From contig JBAYVI010000165.1 of NCBI GenBank assembly GCA_041674625.1, positions 1-6,865 of the forward strand: DNA of 6,865 bases. The letters run 5' to 3'. Source of the stretch: BRH-c32 sp041674625 (GTDB lineage: Bacteria; Bacteroidota; Ignavibacteria; Ignavibacteriales; Melioribacteraceae). Shown here piece by piece: positions 1 to 6,551 of this stretch (the first letter of the stretch is position 1; each line of letters opens with the position of its first letter). The translations under genes and the position numbers were made by a program. The notes beneath the pieces are model-generated. The model worked only from the letters and a program-made list of their open reading frames with translations, did not search any database and was not told the origin of the DNA.

Positions 1-753
1 ACGCTCAAGAATATCACCTCTTAAGAAATCAGACCCAAAATTAATTTGAATAACTCCTCCATTTGCGGCTAAGTCTTTAATCATTTCATCAGTCATATTT
101 CTCTCCCACCCAGGAGTAAAGTGCCGACAAGAAGAATGAGTTGCTGCAATTGGTAATTTACTGTATTTTAATACGTCATAAAAAGTCTTATCAGAAACGT
201 GAGATACATCGATGATCATTCCAATTTTATTCATTTCCTGAATCAACTCAATTCCAAAATCACTAAGACCTTTCCATTTTTCCGTTTCATCATAAGAAGA
301 ATCACAAATATGATTATTTCGAGAATGAGCTAAAGTAAGATATCTAATTCCCCTATTAAAAAAATAGTGCAAATTTTCTAAGTTACCTGAAATCGGAGCA
401 CCGTTTTCTAAAGCAAGAATAAATGAGAATAATTTGTTTTTGTGATTTAAGTTAAGTGTTTTAATATCCGAGGCTAGGGCCATAATCCCAGGATGCTCCC
501 GGACAATTCCTTCCATAAGATCAATTTGACTATTTGCAAAATCGAATGCTCCCGACTCTTCCATTGATACGGGGACATAAATAGCGGCAAATGCTCCCGC
601 TAAATTCCCCTTTTCTGCTCTAACTAAATCAAAATCACCGGTAGAAGTTATTTTAGTTATATCTTCCATATTTAATAATAAACGCGAAGGCAAATCAATA
701 TGTGTATCTATTAGAATATTATCTTTTAAAAATTTTACAGCTTTATTTAACAT
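1..753 (-). CDS. M19 (renal dipeptidase-like) zinc dipeptidase, 3'-truncated by the window edge
   Basis: The 251 visible codons encode most of a peptidase family M19 enzyme, a binuclear zinc TIM-barrel hydrolase that cleaves dipeptides, often including those with a D-residue at the C-terminal position. All expected metal ligands in this part are visible: H18 and D20 in DTHIDLP, the bridging E116 in LALENGAP, H185 in DVSHVSD and H206 in ATHSSCRH. H143 (LTLAHS) matches the conserved active-site histidine, and R218 in WERNMTD matches the substrate-binding arginine before the family's N-M/L-T-D element. The last residues seen (NGGVIQINF, then DFLRGDILER) are typical, and roughly 80-150 residues are missing. 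The ATG at 753 is fixed by an in-frame TAA shortly upstream and a GGGAG ribosome site. No signal peptide or lipobox follows this start, so a cytoplasmic enzyme is inferred. The transporter just upstream may supply its substrate. The family is clear; the exact substrate is not. Confidence 0.93.
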   Translation of the reverse strand, partial: MLNKAVKFLKDNILIDTHIDLPSRLLLNMEDITKITSTGDFDLVRAEKGNLAGAFAAIYVPVSMEESGAFDFANSQIDLMEGIVREHPGIMALASDIKTLNLNHKNKLFSFILALENGAPISGNLENLHYFFNRGIRYLTLAHSRNNHICDSSYDETEKWKGLSDFGIELIQEMNKIGMIIDVSHVSDKTFYDVLKYSKLPIAATHSSCRHFTPGWERNMTDEMIKDLAANGGVIQINFGSDFLRGDILER

Positions 754-757
754 CGTG

Positions 758-762
758 CTCCC
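758..762 (-). promoter_or_regulatory. Ribosome binding site of the dipeptidase gene
   Basis: The minus strand reads GGGAG four bases before the ATG at 753. With the in-frame TAA codons just upstream, this fixes the dipeptidase start. It also shows that the gene has its own initiation signal rather than relying on coupling to the transporter gene. Confidence 0.6.
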
Positions 763-796
763 AAATAACTTTTATTAATACCATATAGAGGATTAA

Positions 797-824
797 ATAA
801 TACCCATAACTTTTATAATTACAA
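797..824 (-). promoter_or_regulatory. Candidate sigma70-like promoter for the dipeptidase
   Basis: On the minus strand TTGTAA (824-819) and TATTAT (802-797) are separated by 16 bases, matching four of six and five of six consensus bases. A transcript from here would start near 790 and have a leader of about 37 bases before the dipeptidase ATG. The region is very AT-rich, so chance matches are likely. The Bacteroidota-type -7 motif (TAnnTTTG) was looked for and not found. The element overlaps the hairpin at 802-836. Low confidence. Confidence 0.2.
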
Positions 825-836
825 TGAGTTACGGGT
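802..836 (-). terminator. Hairpin after the transporter gene, possible weak terminator
   Basis: An inverted repeat with 10-base arms (802-811 and 827-836) and a 15-base loop lies 24 bases past the transporter stop codon. Read as minus-strand RNA, all ten pairs form, counting one G-U wobble. Read as plus-strand RNA, the same position is an A-C mismatch. The minus-strand transcript is therefore the better candidate for carrying the structure. The tract after the stem on that strand is ATTATTTAAT, T-rich but interrupted, so termination would be partial. On the plus strand the tract after the stem is TTTCATTT, but no gene reads in that direction. It may instead stabilise the operon's 3' end. Confidence 0.45.
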
Positions 837-859
837 TTTCATTTAATTCACATAATATA

Positions 860-2251
860 TTATGAATGTTTTGTTTTAAATCCTTTTAGCATCCAATTTC
901 TCGCAAGGAATAGCCCAATTGGAGTTAAGATTGCTATAAATCCATACAACAACCACATTGTTTCTGTATTCATACTACTTTGTGGCATATCTGCCGGACA
1001 ATAGTGGAGCAAGAACCAACCTGAATATAAAGAAGTTACAATTTTAGTTAAAAACCAAGGGAACTGTCCGATACCCATGTAAATACCGGTCATATTTTTA
1101 GGAGCAATCTCTGCTACCCATTGAAGAAAACGTGGCTGCCACATTGCTTCACCGATTGTCATAATAATCAAATATGACATTAAAGTAGTCATTGATGGTC
1201 CTAATGCCAATATAAATGTTGGCAAAGCCATAACCAAAGTACCTGCAATCATCATCTTGTAAGTATTTCTTTTTGCAGTTAATGCAGCTACTATCGGAGT
1301 TAATATAAAAATTAAAATCGGATTAAGGTTTACAAAAAACTCAAAATTTTCTTGAACAAATCCATCAAAAGCTCTACTTGTATATAAAGGTAAGGTCAAC
1401 CAATTATGAGCAAATAATGTCTGAACAGGAATAAGAATAAAAATAAAGAAAAGAAAACGCATATCCTTCAGCGGGAAATTTTTCATATAGAAACGAGCTT
1501 TTTCCTTAAATGTCATATCAGCGAGTTCATCTTCTTTATCTTCTTCGGTTTCCCCTCTTTCAAGAGCCGATCTTTCAGTAGCTTCTTTTTCTGCTTTTCT
1601 TGTAATTAATAATAATACTACTATCATACCCATAACAGTTAAACCAACATAAACCCAGAAAACGCCTGTGATTCCAAAAGCTCTTCTAACGGGTGGTGAG
1701 ATTAATCCCGGGAGAAATCCGCCAAGATTCATTAATGCGTAAAGCATTGCATAACCCATAGCCGCTGTATTTTCATTTGTGAATTTTTTTACCGCCGCAT
1801 AAGCCGCAGGTTGATAAATACCGTATCCTATTACAATCCCAAAGATACCGATCATTGCAATGATATGAGCAGACCCCCATAATCCGGGCTCAGCCACACT
1901 CGGAGCAATCGTTAATAATATTCTTCCTACTAACATAAAGAGAAGTGAATAGAAGAGGGCCTTTCTAACGCCTATCCAATCAACCGTAGCACCCAAAAAG
2001 AGCATGCTTAATGTTATACCACCGGTTAGAATTCCGAGCATGTTACCTGCTTTGATATCATCTAATTTAATATATTCGTTAAAATAGATTGCCAATAAAC
2101 CGACAATTCCGAAATAAGTTAATCCTTCCAAAACATACGACAAATTAACACCAAATAAGGCTCTTGAAGTCTTAGTTAAATCAATAAATGGCTGTGATAT
2201 TTCTTTCCAAGTATTTTTTAATATACTACTAAATGATTGCTTTGATTCCAT
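860..2251 (-). CDS. POT/PTR2-like major facilitator superfamily transporter (probable peptide or nucleoside type)
   Basis: A 463-residue inner-membrane protein with about 12 helices (six near residues 31-217, six near 263-451) and an acidic, charged cytoplasmic linker (about 218-262), the usual 6+6 major facilitator layout. Motif A is recognisable as GATVDWIGVRK (87-97). Several positions recall proton-coupled oligopeptide transporters: EGLTYFG in helix 1 (42-48), the glycine-rich GYGIYQP (142-148), YALMNLGG in helix 5, NPILIFILTP (310-319), and GEAMWQP then APKNMTGIYMG in the helix 10-11 region (E368). The full helix 1 ExxER signature is degenerate: only E42 remains, and a glycine stands where the arginine would be, so the substrate and proton coupling are uncertain. 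Bacterial POT proteins commonly have 14 helices, and the extra pair is absent. The start ATG follows a GAGGAA ribosome site. The gene lies 15 bases after murB and ends the tight operon. The dipeptidase next door supports, but does not prove, small-peptide import. Confidence 0.83.
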   Translation of the reverse strand: MESKQSFSSILKNTWKEISQPFIDLTKTSRALFGVNLSYVLEGLTYFGIVGLLAIYFNEYIKLDDIKAGNMLGILTGGITLSMLFLGATVDWIGVRKALFYSLLFMLVGRILLTIAPSVAEPGLWGSAHIIAMIGIFGIVIGYGIYQPAAYAAVKKFTNENTAAMGYAMLYALMNLGGFLPGLISPPVRRAFGITGVFWVYVGLTVMGMIVVLLLITRKAEKEATERSALERGETEEDKEDELADMTFKEKARFYMKNFPLKDMRFLFFIFILIPVQTLFAHNWLTLPLYTSRAFDGFVQENFEFFVNLNPILIFILTPIVAALTAKRNTYKMMIAGTLVMALPTFILALGPSMTTLMSYLIIMTIGEAMWQPRFLQWVAEIAPKNMTGIYMGIGQFPWFLTKIVTSLYSGWFLLHYCPADMPQSSMNTETMWLLYGFIAILTPIGLFLARNWMLKGFKTKHS

Positions 2252-2254
2252 AAT

Positions 2255-2260
2255 TTCCTC
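2255..2260 (-). promoter_or_regulatory. Ribosome binding site of the transporter gene
   Basis: The minus strand reads GAGGAA three bases before the ATG at 2251, within the 15-base space after the murB stop codon. It is the strongest Shine-Dalgarno in the window and confirms the start. The three upstream junctions overlap and have little or no such signal. Confidence 0.7.
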
Positions 2261-2266
2261 AATGAA

Positions 2267-3277
2267 TTAATAGAAATTTACTTCCTGCTCCAATTCGATT
2301 CCAAATTTCGAGATTACAGAATCTTTAATCTCTTGAGTGAATTTTAGAATTGATTGCGAAGTTGCGTTTCCGTAATTAATAATGATTAATGCTTGTCTAT
2401 GATATGAAGCTACATCTCCTTCTCTTTTACCTTTCCAACCACACTGTTCTATTAACCAACCCGCAGGTAGTTTAATTTTACCATCTGACGACTTAAAATA
2501 TGGCATTCCATAGTGTTGAGTAGAAAGATTTTTTAATTGGTATTGAGATATCTCGGGGTTTTTGAAAAAACTTCCCGCATTGCCTAATTTATCAGGATTC
2601 GGTAGTTTTGATTCCCTTACTTTTATAATATGTTCTCTAACTTTTTTTAATGTTATATTTTTTCTCAATTTGTTTAAGTCTGACAAATCTCTATAATTTA
2701 GTTTGAAATTTTTTTCTTTGGATAGTCTTAGTTTTACAGAAGTAATAATGAATTTATCTTTTAATTCTCTTTTGAAAATGCTGTCTCTATAACCAAATTC
2801 AGATTCGTTTAATGAGAACCTCTTTTCTGCTAAATCATCAATAAAAAACCCTTCTAATGAATCGAAAACATCTTTTAACTCAGCACCATAAGCTCCAATA
2901 TTTTGAATAGGAGAAGCTCCGATTGTACCCGGAATCAGTGAAAGATTTTCAATTCCGTAATAATCATTATTGACGGCATATTGAACAACATCATCCCATT
3001 TTTCACCTGTCTTACAATTCAAGACCACATTATCATCATTCTCACTGGCTATTTCAATTCCTTTTGAATTTAGATGAATTACTAATCCATCAAAATCCTT
3101 AGTAAAAAGTATATTACTGCCACCACCAAGAAGAAGAATTTTTTCTCCTTTAGAATGATATTTTTTTACGATTTCTTTTAAATCAGTTTCTTTTTCAATT
3201 TCGATAAAATATTTTGATTTAACGTCTATCTTAAATGTGTTTAGTTCTTTTAGAGAATAATTTTCTTGTAATGTCAT
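2267..3277 (-). CDS. murB: UDP-N-acetylenolpyruvoylglucosamine reductase (MurB, type I)
   Basis: This FAD- and NADPH-dependent cytoplasmic enzyme reduces UDP-GlcNAc-enolpyruvate to UDP-MurNAc, the second committed step of peptidoglycan precursor synthesis. With the ATG at 3277 it has 336 residues, close to the usual 335-345. The N-terminus (MTLQENYSLKELNTF) is the classic MurB opening. Also visible are the FAD-binding GGGSNIL (51-57), PGTIGASPIQNIGAYGAE (116-133, with the tyrosine insert of type I enzymes), the YRDS arginine (R164), the catalytic serine in GNAGSFFKNP (S236), and the C-terminal acid-base glutamate in EQEVNFY (E332). Nothing essential is missing. A longer frame could begin at a TTG at 3310, but the ATG forms an ATGA overlap with the comEC stop and matches the family N-terminus, so 3277 is preferred. 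No clear ribosome site precedes it, which suggests initiation coupled to comEC translation. Confidence 0.97.
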   Translation of the reverse strand: MTLQENYSLKELNTFKIDVKSKYFIEIEKETDLKEIVKKYHSKGEKILLLGGGSNILFTKDFDGLVIHLNSKGIEIASENDDNVVLNCKTGEKWDDVVQYAVNNDYYGIENLSLIPGTIGASPIQNIGAYGAELKDVFDSLEGFFIDDLAEKRFSLNESEFGYRDSIFKRELKDKFIITSVKLRLSKEKNFKLNYRDLSDLNKLRKNITLKKVREHIIKVRESKLPNPDKLGNAGSFFKNPEISQYQLKNLSTQHYGMPYFKSSDGKIKLPAGWLIEQCGWKGKREGDVASYHRQALIIINYGNATSQSILKFTQEIKDSVISKFGIELEQEVNFY

Positions 3278-5646
3278 TTTAATATGCTTTTTGAATAATT
3301 TGTACGCCAATTTATTAAATTAATTGTATTTCCGTCTGATTCTAAAATCACGGCACCTATTTGATCAGTCCTAAATAATTTGATACCTAAATTAGCAAAT
3401 TTTTCAAGCACTTGTTTATTTGGATGATTATAAATGTTTTTTTCTCCGGCGCTTATTATCCCGAAGCTCGGAGCAACTGCATTAATAAAATTAATCGAAG
3501 AACTTGATCCACTACCGTGATGAGCTACTTTTAGTATATCTGCCTTCAAAAACTCACCATATTCTGAGATTAATTCTTGTTCCAATCTCATTGAGGCATC
3601 TCCCGTAAATAGAAACGAATTTTTGCCATACACTAATTTCATTACTAAACTTTTATCATTTGATACCGAATCTCTAAATTGCAAGGAATTATTTAATAGA
3701 TATAGATTTACATCCCCTATCTTTAACTTTTTCTTATTATTGAAACTAATTGGAATGTTCTGCGATTTAAAATAATCAAAAGCCTTAATAGAAAGTTGAT
3801 CCGATGAATCTAAATCAGGTATATAAATTTCAGAAACCAAAGAATTTTTGATCAATGAAATTGAACCACCAAAGTGATCGTAATCATAATGTGTAATGAA
3901 TAGAAAATCTATTTTTTCGATATCTAAAAATTTTAATAATGGTTTAATAACTCTTTCGCCATTATCGATATATAAGGAAGCATTTCCAGCATCGATGAGT
4001 GCGTGCTTACCATTAGGAAATTGAATTAAAAAAGAATCTCCCTGCCCCACATCTATTGCCATTACATACAGTTTTCCATCATCTAATAATTTGTTTTCAA
4101 AAAAAGAACTAATTATCAAAAAATTTGCAGAAAAAAGTATTATTACTAAGATACGCGGAATAATATTTTTCACATGACTCTTTAACAAAACTATTCCGCA
4201 AATAAAGAAGAGCGCGAATAAAATAATCTTTGCGATACTAAAATTATATACCATTAAATTGGCGAATGCAATGGCAGCTGTCTTTTCAATTACCCATAAC
4301 ATTATGAATGTATAATAATTATTTGCAATTGCTATTATATCAGCTAATTGCATTGAGAAATATGAAAATATTACAGTTGTAGTGCCTAGAAGATAAATTA
4401 AACCGGAAACTGGTACAACAATCATATTCGCGAAAATTGATATCAGGGAAATATTATTGAAGTAATAAATGATTATTGGTAACGTTCCTATTTGAGCAGC
4501 TAAAGTGATTCCGATAAAACTTAACACTTTATTCTTAATTGGTAAATATTTATTATAAACTAAAATAGAAAAAACAGCTCCGAATGATAATTGAAAGGCT
4601 GCCGAAAATAGATCATTTGGATTAATTAGAATAATTATAAATGCTGCAATAAAAAGAGAATTAAAATTGTTTTTATTCCTTCCTAATAATAATGATAATA
4701 TAAATGCCCCCATCATAATTGCAGCTCTAATTATTGATGGTGCTGTACCTGTAACAATTACAAAGGCAACAACCGCTGCCAAAGAAACAATTAGCCTTAC
4801 TTTTAATCCAAATCTCCCAAATAAGAAATAAATAATTAAAATAACATACGCAACATTCATACCCGAAACTGCTAGGATGTGAAATACTCCTGTATCAATA
4901 AATTCCTGTTGTGTATCATAAGTAATTAGATATCTATCAGCCAATAAGAACCCTCTAAGCAATGCTGCTGCATCAGGGCTATGTAATTCTTTAATTCTAT
5001 AATCTATTGATTTGCGAATATCTAAAATAGCATTTTGGAAAAAGTCAGTCTTATTATTCTTAATTTTTATTGATATTAAGTCTTCAGTTGAAATAAGTGC
5101 AGTAATATTATTTGCTACTAAATACTCAGAATATTCAAACTCACCCGGATTTCGTGCAGTATTTGGCTTTGAAAATTTACCCCTTATCCTAATCGAGTCG
5201 CCGATATTTATATTATTATAAAGTTTTATAAGCTCTTCATTTTCTCCATAAATATTAGCAATAACATTAATTGGTTTACTTATTTCATCAAAAGGGAAAA
5301 CTTTTATGGCCGATAAACAAAGTGTAATTCTCTTATCTCGGATTAAATCAATATTTGTAATTTCTGCTTCAACCTGTGATTTAATTACTTTCGTTTCTTT
5401 AAAAGGATATATACTTTGTGGGAGAATAAAATTATAATAGAAAATTGAACCGGTTAATATTATTAATGGGATTTGCAACGCGAAGGTTTTTTTGCTATTT
5501 GGTTCTTTCTTAAATTGAATAAGAAATAAAATTAATAATACTGTCTCGATAAAAAGTAAACCATAAAAATTAATTTCAAATACTTTTTCTAATATTATAC
5601 CGATTATAAATAGGATTACAAACCTATTTAGTGGTGTATTTATCAC
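3274..5646 (-). CDS. comEC: ComEC/Rec2 DNA-uptake channel protein with metallo-beta-lactamase domain
   Basis: A 790-residue inner-membrane protein that passes single-stranded DNA into the cytoplasm during natural transformation. It has the full three-part architecture. Two or three N-terminal helices (about 9-74) precede a soluble OB-like DUF4131 region (about 85-200) that ends with ARNPGEFEYSEYL (164-176). The competence domain follows (about 225-515, many helices), with HILAVSGMN (256-264), GTAPSIIRAAIM (300-311) and FQLSFGAV (351-358). The C-terminal metallo-beta-lactamase domain (about 525-775) contains DVGQGDS (532-538), DAG (552-554), the metal-binding THYDYDH (H586, D588, D590, H591), TGD (681-683), HHGS (709-712) and NHP (740-742). 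The catalytic motifs are intact, so a nuclease role for this domain is possible, as proposed for other ComEC proteins. Initiation is at GTG, which overlaps the upstream stop as GTGA, with a weak GGA eight bases before it. No other competence gene is in the window. Confidence 0.96.
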   Translation of the reverse strand: MINTPLNRFVILFIIGIILEKVFEINFYGLLFIETVLLILFLIQFKKEPNSKKTFALQIPLIILTGSIFYYNFILPQSIYPFKETKVIKSQVEAEITNIDLIRDKRITLCLSAIKVFPFDEISKPINVIANIYGENEELIKLYNNINIGDSIRIRGKFSKPNTARNPGEFEYSEYLVANNITALISTEDLISIKIKNNKTDFFQNAILDIRKSIDYRIKELHSPDAAALLRGFLLADRYLITYDTQQEFIDTGVFHILAVSGMNVAYVILIIYFLFGRFGLKVRLIVSLAAVVAFVIVTGTAPSIIRAAIMMGAFILSLLLGRNKNNFNSLFIAAFIIILINPNDLFSAAFQLSFGAVFSILVYNKYLPIKNKVLSFIGITLAAQIGTLPIIIYYFNNISLISIFANMIVVPVSGLIYLLGTTTVIFSYFSMQLADIIAIANNYYTFIMLWVIEKTAAIAFANLMVYNFSIAKIILFALFFICGIVLLKSHVKNIIPRILVIILFSANFLIISSFFENKLLDDGKLYVMAIDVGQGDSFLIQFPNGKHALIDAGNASLYIDNGERVIKPLLKFLDIEKIDFLFITHYDYDHFGGSISLIKNSLVSEIYIPDLDSSDQLSIKAFDYFKSQNIPISFNNKKKLKIGDVNLYLLNNSLQFRDSVSNDKSLVMKLVYGKNSFLFTGDASMRLEQELISEYGEFLKADILKVAHHGSGSSSSINFINAVAPSFGIISAGEKNIYNHPNKQVLEKFANLGIKLFRTDQIGAVILESDGNTINLINWRTNYSKSILK

Positions 5647-6551
5647 CTGTAGTGTCCAAGTATAGTTTCTTTTATATCTGAGAGGTTTTTTATTTTTTCA
5701 AAAAATAGTTTATGGTTCTTACCTGCTACCATTGTAAGTGAAGGATTAATAGTATGCATTTTGATAGAAATATCTTCAAAATTACCATGGTCAGAACAGA
5801 TTATTAACGTAAAATCTTCTAACGAATCGCTCTTTTTTAGAAGATCAAATAAGAAGTCATCTAATGTATTTATCCAATTATCAAATTGATCTTTATGTCT
5901 TCCATGCCCGAGGTGATCTGTTAGAAAATATTCAAATAATGTAAAATGATTTTCTTTAGAAATTGATACGAGTCTATCAACAGCCGTTTCAGGTTTAATT
6001 TGTACTAAATCATAACTAAATTTATTAATCCAGATATTATTGTCGATTTCTGCGCTCAGTGCATCGCCATTCTTTAACTCTTCAAACTTTCTTAATTCTA
6101 AACCTGCATAGAGAGCACTTAGAGAAGTAACACTTAAGCGTCTCCTGCCTGAATTAATATAATCAAAAAACGGCTTTGGATAAGCATTCACGAATGTCGT
6201 TTTCAATCCAAGATCAAGAAAACTTTTGAAGATGTTTTTTTCTTCAATTAACGGTTTTAAATCCGGATGAGGATGTGGACCAAAATGCTGACCAAGAATT
6301 TGCTGTGCATTAATACCACAAAAAATAGAAGTCTGCCCTGTTCCGCTCAATGGTATATTCGGAACACCCATGATTGGATCAACTGGAAAAAGTACAGCAT
6401 TTTCTTTCCAAATAACTTGATTTCCTAAATGAGGTATATCTCCAAAATATTCAGAAAGAAACTTAAAATTATATTTAAAGAAAGGATTCTTTTCAAAATC
6501 CTTTTCACCAATCCCGATTCCATCTATAAATACCATTAATGTAGAATTCAT
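5643..6551 (-). CDS. Alkaline-phosphatase-superfamily metalloenzyme (phosphoglycerate mutase/phosphopentomutase-like), substrate unknown
   Basis: A soluble protein of 302 residues with the two-metal core of the alkaline phosphatase superfamily (Pfam Metalloenzyme group). The visible sites are the N-terminal metal aspartate in VFIDGIGIG (D10), the nucleophile loop LSGTGQTSIFCG (68-79, T74 the best nucleophile candidate), a second metal site in LTDHLGHGRH (D212, H216), the SDHGNFED aspartate-histidine pair (D254, H255) and a late histidine in MHTINP (H266). It is far shorter than cofactor-independent phosphoglycerate mutase (about 510) or phosphopentomutase (about 390), so the inserted cap domain is reduced and neither activity should be assumed. 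No signal peptide or helix is seen, so it is probably cytoplasmic and acts on a phosphorylated small molecule or similar ester. Its ATG shares one base with the dtd stop, and its TGA overlaps the comEC start. This fixes its place in the operon but not its role. Confidence 0.82.
   Translation of the reverse strand: MNSTLMVFIDGIGIGEKDFEKNPFFKYNFKFLSEYFGDIPHLGNQVIWKENAVLFPVDPIMGVPNIPLSGTGQTSIFCGINAQQILGQHFGPHPHPDLKPLIEEKNIFKSFLDLGLKTTFVNAYPKPFFDYINSGRRRLSVTSLSALYAGLELRKFEELKNGDALSAEIDNNIWINKFSYDLVQIKPETAVDRLVSISKENHFTLFEYFLTDHLGHGRHKDQFDNWINTLDDFLFDLLKKSDSLEDFTLIICSDHGNFEDISIKMHTINPSLTMVAGKNHKLFFEKIKNLSDIKETILGHYR

Noticed and set aside
754..859. A small RNA or riboswitch in the intergenic gap
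   Set aside because: The gap is only 106 bases, holds one simple stem and no recognisable aptamer core, so a hairpin or terminator is the most that can be supported.
5012..5221. Plus-strand open frame of 69 codons
   Set aside because: It lies wholly inside comEC on the opposite strand, has no recognisable motif or neighbouring signal, and is expected by chance in such AT-rich sequence.
5643..6551. Assignment as true cofactor-independent phosphoglycerate mutase or phosphopentomutase
   Set aside because: The metal-site pattern fits the superfamily, but the protein is much shorter than either enzyme and the cap domain that sets specificity is reduced, so only a superfamily call is supported.
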